From the NCBI RefSeq assembly GCF_021147775.1, contig NZ_JAGTPK010000025.1, positions 1 to 64,000 of the forward strand: 64,000 nt of DNA, read 5' to 3'. Under the pieces are notes generated by a model. The model saw only the letters and a list, made by a program, of their open reading frames with translations, was not told the DNA's origin and did no database searches. The position numbers were made by a program, and so were the translations under genes. Within the stretch, counting starts at the first letter, position 1; every line of letters starts with the position of its first letter. Positions 8,745 through 17,158 of this stretch are shown here, in pieces. The stretch comes from Pseudomonas californiensis (lineage in GTDB: Bacteria; Pseudomonadota; Gammaproteobacteria; Pseudomonadales; Pseudomonadaceae).

Positions 8745-9745
8745 GGAAATTCCTTGCGGTATTCAAGCAGAACGTTGTGCAGACGCAACCAGTCGGCCTC
8801 ATCACGCGGCAGACCGAAGCGCAGGCTGCCGGACTCGGGCGTATCGCCCGCAAACAGCCGCAGCAACACGCCGCGTCGGGCACAGAACTCATAAAGGGCG
8901 CGTGCCTCGGGGGTGATCAGCCATTGGAACAGTGCGCAACCGCCTTGCGGCGTCAGGCCATACTCGCTGAGCAATGCCACCAGTCGCTCACTGGCTTGCT
9001 CACTGCGCAGCCGTTGAAGCGCGTGGCCTTCACGGTCAACAAGACACGCCTGGCCGAGGATCCGGGTCGGCCCGCTGACTGACCACGGACCGATCTCCTG
9101 CGCGAGTCGCTTGAGCAACCCGGGCTCGGCCAGAACAAAGCCCAGTCGCACCCCGGCCAACCCGAAGAACTTGCCGAACGAGCGCAGCACGACCAGACCA
9201 ATGCGCCACGTTTCGGCGGCCAGGCTCATGCCCGGCGTGTTATCCATGAACGCCTCGTCAACCACCAGCCAGCCACCGCGCTCAGCCAGACGCGCGTGCC
9301 ACTCCAGCAGCTTATCGGCGCCGAGGTGCAGGCCCGTCGGGTTGTTGGGGTTGACCACGACCAGCACATCAAGACTGTCGAGGAAGTATTCGACCTCATT
9401 AGCCACGACTTCACGGACTACAAAACCGCTCTGGCGCCAGGCGTGCGCGTGTTCGGCGTAGCACGGCGACAACACACCCACCCGACCTGCCCTGCGCACC
9501 CGAGGCAGTGCCTGGATCGCCGCCTGTGAGCCGCATACTGGCAGCAAATGTGGCACGCCATAGTATGTACATGCCGCTGCTTCCAGACCGTCATCGGTTT
9601 CCGGCAGACGCGCCCAGGCCTGCACAGGAATCTCCGGGATGGGCCAAGGCCACGGCGCAATGCCGGTGGACAAGTCCAGCCAGTCTGCCTGATCTATCCC
9701 GTAATGATGCGCTGCTGCACGCAACCGCCCACCGTGCTCAAGCAT
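8732..9745 (-). CDS. cobC: Threonine-phosphate decarboxylase (L-threonine-O-3-phosphate decarboxylase)
   Basis: A 337-residue PLP enzyme of the class I/II aminotransferase fold (CobC in Pseudomonas naming, CobD in Salmonella) that makes (R)-1-aminopropan-2-ol phosphate for the side arm of cobalamin. It opens MLEHGGRL, followed by DLSTGIAPWPWP. NPNNPTG and the PLP-lysine motif SFGKFFGLAGVRLGF are clear. I chose the ATG at 9745, which overlaps the cbiB stop by eight bases; a longer frame upstream only reads through cbiB. It overlaps cobQ by 13 bases. Confidence 0.9.
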   Translation of the reverse strand: MLEHGGRLRAAAHHYGIDQADWLDLSTGIAPWPWPIPEIPVQAWARLPETDDGLEAAACTYYGVPHLLPVCGSQAAIQALPRVRRAGRVGVLSPCYAEHAHAWRQSGFVVREVVANEVEYFLDSLDVLVVVNPNNPTGLHLGADKLLEWHARLAERGGWLVVDEAFMDNTPGMSLAAETWRIGLVVLRSFGKFFGLAGVRLGFVLAEPGLLKRLAQEIGPWSVSGPTRILGQACLVDREGHALQRLRSEQASERLVALLSEYGLTPQGGCALFQWLITPEARALYEFCARRGVLLRLFAGDTPESGSLRFGLPRDEADWLRLHNVLLEYRKEFPWPR

Positions 9746-10646
9746 AGAATTCAGCCCCGACGCAGAGCACCAGCAACCACAGCCAGACACCGCGTTGCAC
9801 CAGTTGCCAGCCGCGATCAATGGCATCGGCATCAGCGGGCGCACCCTCGCCCAGCGGTGGACGCTGGTGCAGCTCGCCGTGATAGATCGCCGCGCCGCCC
9901 AGCTCGACCCCCAGTGCGCCAGCACCCGCTGCCATCACTGGACCGGCGTTGGGGCTGTCCCAGGTCGGACCCTGAGTACGCCAGCAACGCAGCGCCAGTC
10001 GGGTCTTGCCCAACAGCGCGTAGGTCAGCGCCACCAGCCGCGCCGGAATGTAATTGAGCAGATCGTCGATCTTCGCCGCCGCCCAGCCGAAGCGCTCGAA
10101 ACGCTCGTTGCGGTAGCCCCACATGGCGTCCAGCGTATTGCTCAAGCGGTACAACACCACGCCGGGCGCACCCGCTACAACAAACCAGAACAGCGCAGCA
10201 AACACCGCATCGCTGCCGTTCTCAAGGACCGACTCGGTGGCAGCGCGGGCAACTTCAGTCGCATCCAGGTCGCTGGTCTGCCGACTGACCAGATAACCCA
10301 CCCGCTGCCGGGCCTCGTCCAGATCATCGCTGCACAGGGCCTGCGCCACTGGCTGGACGTGCTCGCCCAGACTGCGCATGCCCAACGCACAATACAAAGC
10401 CAGAATTTCAAACAGCCAGCCTATATAAGGAAGCCAGCTCAACACGGTGGCCATCAGCGTCAGCGGGATTACGGCGATGAACCAGGCCGTGACGCCGTGA
10501 CTGCGCCAGCCCCGCCCGCCACTGTTGAAGCGCTGTTCTATACGGTCGGCAAAGCGCCCGAACGCCACCAGCGGATGAAAGCGTTTCGGCTCACCGAGCA
10601 GCGCATCCAGCGCTACGCCGGCAACGCTCAACAGCGCCACACTCAT
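9738..10646 (-). CDS. cbiB: Adenosylcobinamide-phosphate synthase
   Basis: CbiB (CobD in Pseudomonas naming), 302 residues, an inner membrane protein that attaches the aminopropanol phosphate arm to adenosylcobyric acid. The opening SVALLSVAGVALDALLGEPKRFHPLVAFG is the family hallmark, and several hydrophobic spans follow. The ATG at 10646 overlaps the bluB stop as ATGA. An in-frame start five codons upstream is possible but lies inside bluB. Confidence 0.93.
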   Translation of the reverse strand: MSVALLSVAGVALDALLGEPKRFHPLVAFGRFADRIEQRFNSGGRGWRSHGVTAWFIAVIPLTLMATVLSWLPYIGWLFEILALYCALGMRSLGEHVQPVAQALCSDDLDEARQRVGYLVSRQTSDLDATEVARAATESVLENGSDAVFAALFWFVVAGAPGVVLYRLSNTLDAMWGYRNERFERFGWAAAKIDDLLNYIPARLVALTYALLGKTRLALRCWRTQGPTWDSPNAGPVMAAGAGALGVELGGAAIYHGELHQRPPLGEGAPADADAIDRGWQLVQRGVWLWLLVLCVGAEFYA

Positions 10647-11293
10647 TGACTCACTCCCCATTGATTTTCATAGACCAGTTCACTCAGCGGACGCTCCTGC
10701 GCCCAGCCTTCCATCACCAGCATCGGTACCGGGTAAAACGCCTCCACCGGGCCAAGGCACAGAATCGCCAGCGGCTTGGCCCCTTCCGGCATGCTCAGCA
10801 GATCGGCCAGCGCGTGAGGGTCGAACAGCGACACCCAGCCCATTCCCAGTCCTTCGGCGCGCGCCGCCAGCCAGAGGTTTTGAATGGCGCAAGACAACGA
10901 CGCCATGTCCATTTCCGGCAAGGTGCGTCTGCCGAAAATATGCTGCTCACGCCCTTCCATCAGCGCCGCGACCAATACCTCGGCGCAGTCATTGATACCT
11001 TCGACCTTGAGTTTCATGAACTCATCGGTCCGTTCGCCCAGCGCCCGCGCTGTACGGATACGTTCTTCTTCGACCTGCGCCTGCATTTGCGCGCGCAACA
11101 CCGGATCGCTTATCCGGATGAAACGCCAGGGTTGCATCAGCCCCACGCTGGGCGCCTGATGCGCGGCCTCCAGCAGACGGGCCAGCAGCTCGGGCGCCAC
11201 GACACCGCCAGTGAAATGCCGCATGTCGCGGCGCTCAGCGATGGCGCGATATACCGCAGCCCGCTCTTGGGGGCTGAATGCCTGCTCACTCAT
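10643..11293 (-). CDS. bluB: 5,6-dimethylbenzimidazole synthase
   Basis: BluB, 216 residues, a flavin-destroying member of the nitroreductase fold that converts FMNH2 and oxygen into dimethylbenzimidazole, the lower ligand of B12. The ERRDMRHFTGG segment near residue 20 and the following SVGLMQPWRFIRI stretch are typical. Its presence means the organism can make the lower ligand aerobically. It overlaps cobB before and cbiB after, each by four bases. Confidence 0.92.
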   Translation of the reverse strand: MSEQAFSPQERAAVYRAIAERRDMRHFTGGVVAPELLARLLEAAHQAPSVGLMQPWRFIRISDPVLRAQMQAQVEEERIRTARALGERTDEFMKLKVEGINDCAEVLVAALMEGREQHIFGRRTLPEMDMASLSCAIQNLWLAARAEGLGMGWVSLFDPHALADLLSMPEGAKPLAILCLGPVEAFYPVPMLVMEGWAQERPLSELVYENQWGVSQ

Positions 11294-12585
11294 GGTCTGA
11301 ACAGGCCCGCGATGGCCTGCGGACAGGAAGGGAAATAAAAATGCACGTAGGAGGCGGTCAGACGACCGTCGCGATAAACAGCCTCTGCGCCGCGCCCGCC
11401 GTTAGGGCTGATGCCTCGTGCAATTGGCTGAAGTTCGGTGCTGGTCAGCGAGTGGTGATACGTGTGCCCACGCAACTCGCCTTCGGGTAACACGACGGTT
11501 TGCAAGGCCAGCGCCGCCAGACGCTTTTGCATCACAGCTTCACCGGACAACAAACCCACCAACTCAGCGCGCACGCCCTCAACATCTGTCAAGGCATCCA
11601 GCAGATACAGCATCCCGCCACACTCGGCCAAAATCGGCTTGCCGGCTGCATGGTGAGCGCGAATCGAAGCGCTCATCGACACATTGGCAGCCAGCTCGAC
11701 ATGATGAAGTTCCGGGTATCCACCCGGCAGATAGAGGCTGTCGGCTTCCGGAATTTCGCGATCATGAATCGGCGAAAAGAAGGTCAGTTGCGCGCCCATG
11801 GCCCTCAGCAGGTCAAGACTGGCGCCATAGACAAAGGCAAAGGCTTCATCGCGCGCAATCGCAATGCGCACACCTTCAAGCAATGGCTCGGCGACAATCG
11901 GATCGGGCGCGGTGAAGGTTACTGCGGGTGGCAGTGCCACTTCACAGGTGCTGGCCAGGGCAGCGGCCGCCATGTCCAGACGCACGTCCAGATCGTTGAG
12001 TTCGCTGGCCTGGACCAGTCCAAGATGGCGGCTGGGCAGTTCTATGCCGGTTTCCCGCGACAGTGCACCGTACCAGCGCAAGCCTTCGGTCAGGCTGTTT
12101 TCAAGCAATTGTGCATGGCGCACAGTGCCAACACGATTGGCCAGCACACCAGCGAACGGCATGTCCGGCTGATAGCGGGCCAACCCCAACGCCAGCGCAC
12201 CGAACGTCTGGGCCATGGCGGTGCCGTCGATCACGCCGAGTACCGGCACCCCGAAATGCCGCGCCAGGTCGGCGCTGGAAGGCGTGCCGTCGAACAGCCC
12301 CATTACGCCTTCGATCAGGATCAGGTCCGCTTCAAGCGCCGCTTCCCATAACAGGCGCCGGCTTTCATCGGCACCCACCATCCACATATCCAGCTGATAA
12401 ACCGGCGCACCACTGGCTCGCTCCAGAATCATCGGATCGAGAAAGTCGGGCCCGCATTTGAATACGCGGACCTTGCGCCCCTGGTTGCGGTACAGGCGTG
12501 CCAGAGCAGCGGTAACAGTGGTCTTGCCCTGTCCTGATGCGGGTGCCGCAATCAATACTGCCGGGCAATGACGTGGCGGTCTCAT
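11290..12585 (-). CDS. cobB: Cobyrinic acid a,c-diamide synthase
   Basis: CobB, 431 residues, amidates the a and c side chains (of hydrogenobyrinic acid in the aerobic pathway). The N-terminal P-loop is IAAPASGQGKTT. The glutaminase domain has its nucleophile in LAECGGMLYL and a histidine in SYVHFYFPS near the end. The ATG at 12585 lies ten bases after the cobO stop. The cobaltochelatase and the corrin ring methyltransferases that precede this step are not in the window. Confidence 0.94.
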   Translation of the reverse strand: MRPPRHCPAVLIAAPASGQGKTTVTAALARLYRNQGRKVRVFKCGPDFLDPMILERASGAPVYQLDMWMVGADESRRLLWEAALEADLILIEGVMGLFDGTPSSADLARHFGVPVLGVIDGTAMAQTFGALALGLARYQPDMPFAGVLANRVGTVRHAQLLENSLTEGLRWYGALSRETGIELPSRHLGLVQASELNDLDVRLDMAAAALASTCEVALPPAVTFTAPDPIVAEPLLEGVRIAIARDEAFAFVYGASLDLLRAMGAQLTFFSPIHDREIPEADSLYLPGGYPELHHVELAANVSMSASIRAHHAAGKPILAECGGMLYLLDALTDVEGVRAELVGLLSGEAVMQKRLAALALQTVVLPEGELRGHTYHHSLTSTELQPIARGISPNGGRGAEAVYRDGRLTASYVHFYFPSCPQAIAGLFRP

Positions 12586-12595
12586 GAACGATCAC

Positions 12596-13207
12596 TCACA
12601 GTTCGATACCTTTCTGGGCACGGATACCGGCCTGAAACGCGTGCTTGATAACGCCAATGTCGGAAACGGTATCGGCAAGATCAATCAGTTCGGGCTTGGC
12701 GCCACGTCCTGTCACAACCACGTGCTGTTCTGGCGGACGCGATTGCAAGCCGATCAATACCTGTTCCAGATCAAGGTAGCCGTGCTTGAGAGCGATGTTC
12801 AGTTCATCAAGCACCACCAGCCCGATAGACGGATCGCGCAGCATTTCGAGGGAAACAGCCCAGGCGGCTTCAGCAGCAGCGATGTCACGCTGACGGTCCT
12901 GGGTTTCCCAGGTAAAGCCCTCGCCCATCACGTGATAGCGCACCTGCTCGGGGAAACGGCGAAAAAACATTTCTTCGCCGGTGCTGTTGCGACCCTTGAT
13001 GAACTGCACCACACCGCATTTCATGTCATGGCCCATAGCGCGCGCGAGCATGCCGAATGCCGAGCTGCTTTTGCCTTTGCCGTTGCCGGTCAGCACCAGC
13101 AAAAGCCCGCACTCGTTGGGTGAACTGGCAATACGCTCGTCCATCACCGCTTTTTTGCGCTGCATGCGCGCCAGATGGCGTTCGTCGCGTTCGGGGGATT
13201 CGTTCAT
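12596..13207 (-). CDS. cobO: Cob(I)yrinic acid a,c-diamide adenosyltransferase
   Basis: CobO/BtuR/CobA type, 203 residues, adds the adenosyl group from ATP to the corrinoid cobalt. The P-loop GNGKGKSSSAFGM is clear, followed by VQFIKG and LDELNIAL. I chose the ATG at 13207 (MNESPERDER), which has GGAG seven bases upstream; the frame can be extended only into the leader. First gene of the ten-gene cob run, 107 bases after the riboswitch. Confidence 0.94.
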   Translation of the reverse strand: MNESPERDERHLARMQRKKAVMDERIASSPNECGLLLVLTGNGKGKSSSAFGMLARAMGHDMKCGVVQFIKGRNSTGEEMFFRRFPEQVRYHVMGEGFTWETQDRQRDIAAAEAAWAVSLEMLRDPSIGLVVLDELNIALKHGYLDLEQVLIGLQSRPPEQHVVVTGRGAKPELIDLADTVSDIGVIKHAFQAGIRAQKGIEL

Positions 13208-13287
13208 CTCAGCTCTCCGCTTGAGGGCACGCGAAAGCAGACGGAAGGACAGCACTGAACAGCACGGCAACGCCCTGCGCAGAGCAT
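13204..13287 (-). CDS. Possible leader peptide between the riboswitch and cobO
   Basis: A 27-codon frame (ATG at 13287, TGA at 13204-13206) ends in an ATGA overlap with cobO. The peptide starts MLCAGRC and is unusually cysteine-rich, with five cysteines. Its start sits in the 3' arm of a hairpin (13284-13302) whose loop in the RNA reads GGAGG. Only three bases separate GGAGG from the ATG, which is too close for a good ribosome site. It may simply be leader RNA. Speculative. Confidence 0.25.
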   Translation of the reverse strand: MLCAGRCRAVQCCPSVCFRVPSSGELR

Positions 13288-13313
13288 CACCCTCCGTGAT
13301 GCCATTGACTGAT

Positions 13314-13490
13314 TCAGGCCGGTCTCCGGGCTCATGAGCGGGTTGCCCCGGCTGCGCGCCTTCCCATGTCGAAACACAGTGGCGTCAGGCACAGCCTTGA
13401 CTCATTTACCGTTGCGGGGGCAGCGCCGGGATTGGATCGGGGATCCACACCGGCTTCCCTGTTTCACCCTGCCAATCGAAGATTGCAGAG
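13314..13490 (-). promoter_or_regulatory. Cobalamin riboswitch upstream of cobO
   Basis: Read on the minus strand the RNA runs from about 13490 to 13314. It contains the conserved GGTG and CTGCCCCCGCAACGGTAA segments, the B12 box core GCCACTG (13385-13379), and the 3' closing segment AGCCCGGAGACCGGCC. Adenosylcobalamin should bind and lower expression of the cob run. The hairpin at 13302-13284, with GGAGG in its loop, lies in the downstream expression platform. The regulatory mechanism (translation or termination) is not clear; I see no T-run after the hairpin, which favours translational control. Confidence 0.93.
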
Positions 13491-13509
13491 CACCTGAAGC
13501 AAACCGCGA

Positions 13510-13538
13510 AGGGTAGAGGGTTGGGCTGGGAGCGTCAA
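13510..13538 (-). promoter_or_regulatory. Putative sigma-70 promoter of the cob run
   Basis: Minus-strand TTGACG (13538-13533) and TACCCT (13515-13510) are separated by 17 bases, just before the riboswitch. The -35 is good and the -10 weak; position is the main support. Confidence 0.4.
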
Positions 13539-13680
13539 TCAGCACCGCAGCCCGAATGTGCAGTCTTCATGCGGCTCTGCGAGACGCCTTATTCCGACTG
13601 ATACCGGCGCACTATTGAACCTCGGGGTTCGGGGTGTCTCTATCTGTTACTGGACCACGCCCCGTCAACGGAGATTCATC

Positions 13681-15000
13681 ATGTTCAAACTCAGGCCACA
13701 GTACGTTGTGCTGCTTCTGCTCGCTGGCGGCCTCGCTGCCTGCGGCGAGTCTTCGACGTTGCAGGTTTCGGACGGCACAGGCCCTTCGCCGAAGCTGCCA
13801 GAGCCCAACAAGACGCTGATTCCGACCGTCAATATTGCACCCGCCGTGGGCTGGGAGAAAGACGCCAAACCGGTGGCTGCACCCGGCACCCAGGTCGTAG
13901 CGTTCGCCGAACATCTGGATCACCCACGCTGGCTCTACGTATTGCCCAACGGTGATGTGCTGGTCGCAGAGACCAACTCGCCCGCCAAACCTGACGACTC
14001 CAAGGGTATTCGTGGCTGGGTCATGGAAAAAGTCATGGGCCGCGCCGGGGCTGGCGTACCGAGCGCCAACCGCATCACCCTGCTGCGCGACACCAACAAT
14101 GACGGCGTCGCAGAGACCCGCACGGTCTTTCTGCAAAATCTGAACTCGCCGTTCGGCATGACGCTGGTGGGCAACAAGTTGTACGTCGCTGACACCGACC
14201 GGCTGATCAGCTTCCCATACGAATCGGGGCAGACATCCATCAGCGCCCAGGCCACCAAAGTCGTCGACCTGCCGGGCGGCACGCTGAACCACCACTGGAC
14301 CAAAAACGTCATCGCCAGCAAGGATGGCAGCAAGCTGTACGTGACCGTCGGTTCGAACAGCAACGTGGGCGAAAACGGCATGGACCAGGAAGAAGGTCGT
14401 GCTGCTATCTGGGAAGTGGATGCGGCCACGGGTAACCACCGAATCTTCGCCTCAGGCCTGCGCAATCCCAATGGCATGGACTGGGTACCGAAAACTGGCA
14501 AGCTGTGGACGGCGGTCAACGAGCGTGACGAGATCGGCAGCGATCTGGTGCCGGACTACGTGACTTCAGTGCAGGACGGCGGTTTTTATGGCTGGCCTTA
14601 TAGCTACTATGGCCAGCATGTGGACGAGCGTGTCAAACCCCAGAACCGGGAGCTGGTTGCCAAGGCCATCTCACCCGACTACGCGGTAGGCCCGCACACC
14701 GCCTCGCTGGGCCTGGTGTTTGCCGACGGCAAAACCCTGGCGGCACCGTTCAACGAAGGCCTGTTTATTGGTCAGCATGGCTCCTGGAACCGCAAACCGC
14801 ACAGTGGCTATAAAGTGGTGTTCGTGCCCTTCAGCAACGGCAAGCCAAACGGCGCGCCGGTCGATGTGCTGACCGGGTTCCTGAACAGCGACGAAAAAGC
14901 CATGGGGCGGCCAGTAGGCGTGGTCAATGATCATCGTGGCGGGCTGTTGGTGGCTGATGATGTCGGCAACAAGATCTGGCGTGTGACGTCGACCAAGTAA
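13681..15000 (+). CDS. PQQ-dependent sugar dehydrogenase-like lipoprotein (sorbosone dehydrogenase family)
   Basis: A 439-residue beta-propeller protein of the soluble glucose dehydrogenase/L-sorbosone dehydrogenase family. These oxidise sugars in the periplasm with PQQ, although many members have unknown substrates. Residues 1-20 are a lipoprotein signal with lipobox LAACG, so it should be membrane anchored. Family segments include HPRWLYVLPNGDVLVAETN, RNPNGMDW and the closing GSWNRKPHSGYKV. The ATG at 13681 is preceded by GGAG. It faces away from the riboswitch and is probably not part of the cob unit. A REP-like palindrome follows the stop. Confidence 0.85.
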   Translation: MFKLRPQYVVLLLLAGGLAACGESSTLQVSDGTGPSPKLPEPNKTLIPTVNIAPAVGWEKDAKPVAAPGTQVVAFAEHLDHPRWLYVLPNGDVLVAETNSPAKPDDSKGIRGWVMEKVMGRAGAGVPSANRITLLRDTNNDGVAETRTVFLQNLNSPFGMTLVGNKLYVADTDRLISFPYESGQTSISAQATKVVDLPGGTLNHHWTKNVIASKDGSKLYVTVGSNSNVGENGMDQEEGRAAIWEVDAATGNHRIFASGLRNPNGMDWVPKTGKLWTAVNERDEIGSDLVPDYVTSVQDGGFYGWPYSYYGQHVDERVKPQNRELVAKAISPDYAVGPHTASLGLVFADGKTLAAPFNEGLFIGQHGSWNRKPHSGYKVVFVPFSNGKPNGAPVDVLTGFLNSDEKAMGRPVGVVNDHRGGLLVADDVGNKIWRVTSTK

Positions 15001-15012
15001 CCTGATGTGCAG

Positions 15013-15047
15013 GTGGGAGGCGTGGACTTCAGGCCACGAGCTCCCAC
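15013..15047. repeat. REP-like imperfect palindrome
   Basis: GTGGGAG at the left pairs with CTCCCAC at the right, and the inner GTGG pairs with CCAC. It lies 12 bases after the sugar dehydrogenase stop. The GTGGGAG arms look like Pseudomonas REP sequences, which often serve as mRNA 3' ends. Confidence 0.55.
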
Positions 15048-15100
15048 GACTCATACCGCCTGTGAGGAACACCTGCGTCGTTGGACGTTTTGGACTGACA

Positions 15101-15632
15101 CTGATCAGGGTTTGAATTTCAGGCCGAGCGGGGATGCTCAGTGAATATACCGCCCCGAAGACTGATTTGAAGATACCGCATCACGATCAGATTACCCGCC
15201 GACGCCAGAGCGTGAGTTGTTCAAAACTTCGATGGCTTGAACGTCTTGGACTGTGGGTTCAGTGACCTGCGTGTTCGACTCGGGTCACCTTTTCGCCCCT
15301 CGGCGACCCATTTTGATGGGGCCAAAGTGGGCAAAGCCCCAGGCTCCGGTTGGGTCCGCCTGCGGCGGATTCCTTCGCCCTGACACTGATCCGGCGGTCG
15401 CTGCAACGGGCCATCCATGGCCCGGTGCAGCTCAATCGGCATCCCTGCCGATTGCCCCCCCCGGATCAGCGCCAGAACTCAGCCTGCACCTTGCGTCGCG
15501 CTCTGTGGTGTAGCGACTATCGGGGGAGAAAGGCGCTGTTTTTTTTGGGTAGGCTGTGACTTGGCTTTTTTGATTCTGATCCGGGTTTGGATTTTCAGGC
15601 CGAGCCGGGATGTTCAGTGGGCCTACCGCCCG
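15101..15632. repeat. Non-coding spacer bounded by an imperfect 56-bp direct repeat
   Basis: The segment at 15101-15156 recurs at 15576-15632 with a few changes; both contain CTGATC.GGGTTTG.ATT, TCAGGCCGAG and a TACCGCCC-like end (copy 1 reads TACCGCCCC). Short frames inside, on both strands, are rich in Pro, Arg and Ser and look like translations of repeat DNA, not genes. I found no transposase or other clear gene in 15001-15721. Confidence 0.5.
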
Positions 15633-15711
15633 CTTCGTGAGCAAACGGAGCGCCGCCCGGCTCACTCCCACAGGACGGCTTTTCGTTTGCTCGCGAAGGC
15701 TTTAGCCTTCA
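15632..15711. repeat. REP-type inverted pair with a terminal hairpin
   Basis: CTTCGTGAGCAAACG (15633-15647) is inverted as CGTTTGCTCGCGAAG (15684-15698), which is the layout of a paired REP (REPIN-like) element. It is followed at once by the hairpin GAAGGC-TTTA-GCCTTC. The left arm is related to sequences at 33596-33626 and 36398-36425. It lies between converging genes. Confidence 0.5.
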
Positions 15712-15721
15712 GGCAAAGCAA

Positions 15722-16264
15722 TCAGGGACGAATCTGCGCCAGGTTGGCCGGTTGGATCACGCGCTTGGCGTTGAGGTAGGCTTTCTGCCAGTAAGGCTTG
15801 TCGAGGCTGTCCAGCTTGACGGTACCGCCGGTAGCTGGCGCATGCACGAAGCGCCCTTCTCCAACGTAGATTCCTGCATGAGAGACCTGCGAACCGCCCG
15901 AGGTGGCGAAGAACACCAGATCACCGGACTGTAGTTGCTCGCGACGAATATTCGGCGCGCCCATAACGATCATTTCGCGAGTGGACCGGGGCAGCGATAT
16001 ACCGGCAGCATCGCGATATACGTAGCCTATCAGGCCACTGCAATCAAAACCCGAGTCGGGCGTGTTCCCGCCCCAGCGATAAGGCGTACCGACGAGACCA
16101 AGCGCACGAAACAGTACGTCTTCGGCAGCCGGAGAAAGAATCTGCGGGGGCGCAGTAACCACCGGACGCTGAACGATCCGGGGCTGTTGCGGCGGCGGCG
16201 GGCTGGCACATGCGCCGAGCAACGCAGCAAGAGAAATGACCATCAGGCGCAACGCAATCGACAT
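15722..16264 (-). CDS. NlpC/P60-family lipoprotein, probable peptidoglycan endopeptidase
   Basis: A 180-residue lipoprotein with lipobox LLGACAS at residues 15-21, a proline-rich linker and a C-terminal NlpC/P60 cysteine peptidase domain. The catalytic cysteine is in FDCSGLIGYVY and the histidine in VSHAGIYVGEG. Such enzymes cut peptide stems in peptidoglycan. I chose the ATG at 16264; a GTG two codons earlier is also possible. Its neighbour upstream encodes a second, longer protein of the same type, so the pair looks like an old tandem duplication. Confidence 0.87.
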   Translation of the reverse strand: MSIALRLMVISLAALLGACASPPPPQQPRIVQRPVVTAPPQILSPAAEDVLFRALGLVGTPYRWGGNTPDSGFDCSGLIGYVYRDAAGISLPRSTREMIVMGAPNIRREQLQSGDLVFFATSGGSQVSHAGIYVGEGRFVHAPATGGTVKLDSLDKPYWQKAYLNAKRVIQPANLAQIRP

Positions 16265-16360
16265 AACCACAACAACCTGATCTGAGTGCGGCGTGAGCTG
16301 CCGGGAAGCCTAAATGCAAAAACAGGCCATAGGCCTGTCTGTGCTTTCTACTATTTACAG

Positions 16361-17083
16361 CTATTTACGTCGTTTTGCTGCAGTTGATTCTAGCGTAGTC
16401 GATGTCATCGCAGTGGTCTGCGTTGCCACTGGAGCCTTGGAAGCTACTGCACCTGGCGCCATCGCCAAGGCACGCTTGGCCTCGATGAAGGTTTTGTTCC
16501 AGTAAGCGTCGTCAAGGCTGTCGATACGCACGCCACCGCTACGGCGGCTGCTGGAATGGATGAACTGCTCATTACCGACGTAGATAGCCGCATGGCTTAC
16601 GCGACCACGGCCACGAGTGCTGAAAAACAGCAGATCGCCCGGCTTGAGGTTGTTGCGTGAAACCAGAGGCGCATCAACGTTGATCATTTCACGTGTTGAG
16701 CGTGGCAATGTCATGCCAGCTTCTTCGCGAAACAGATAACCGATGAAACCACTGCAATCGAAACCCGAAGAGGTCGAAGTGCCGCCAAAACGGTAACGTG
16801 TACCGATCAGGGCCTTGCCACGCTCAAGGATACTGTCGGCCAGAACCGGCAATTTGTAGGATTTGTTATCGGAGAACTGAACCAACTCTTCTTCGGTGGC
16901 CAACTCGTCCTGCAAGGTTGCCGCGTCGGCGCGGTGAGCTGCGGATTGAGCGGTAATCGAGTTTTGATAACGGGGTGTTGGCTGGACCTGTTTTTGCTGT
17001 GAAACCGGCATATTGGCCGAGCAACCGAACAGGAACGTAACGAGTGCGAGTGGCACGAGGGGTGCGAAGCGAGCAACTTGCAT
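16361..17083 (-). CDS. NlpC/P60-family lipoprotein, probable peptidoglycan endopeptidase
   Basis: A 240-residue paralogue of the next gene downstream. It has a lipobox FLFGCSA, a longer linker of about 90 residues rich in Gln and Ala, and the NlpC/P60 domain with the cysteine in FDCSGFIGYLF and histidine in VSHAAIYVGNE. The C-terminal tail is rich in Ala and Thr and ends basic (KRRK). The ATG at 17083 is chosen; a GTG two codons earlier is in frame. It is separated from the following paralogue by about 96 bases. Confidence 0.87.
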   Translation of the reverse strand: MQVARFAPLVPLALVTFLFGCSANMPVSQQKQVQPTPRYQNSITAQSAAHRADAATLQDELATEEELVQFSDNKSYKLPVLADSILERGKALIGTRYRFGGTSTSSGFDCSGFIGYLFREEAGMTLPRSTREMINVDAPLVSRNNLKPGDLLFFSTRGRGRVSHAAIYVGNEQFIHSSSRRSGGVRIDSLDDAYWNKTFIEAKRALAMAPGAVASKAPVATQTTAMTSTTLESTAAKRRK

Positions 17084-17158
17084 GGGCACGACCGTGGCTG
17101 AACTGTTAAGAAGGCGAGACTATGCCCGCTATCAAAGTGATTTGCAAATTCAATCGAA

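Noticed and set aside
15221..15671. Small Pro/Arg/Ser-rich frames in the spacer after the sugar dehydrogenase
   Set aside because: They lie in repeat DNA, occur on both strands, have no ribosome sites and no domain; treated as translations of repeats.
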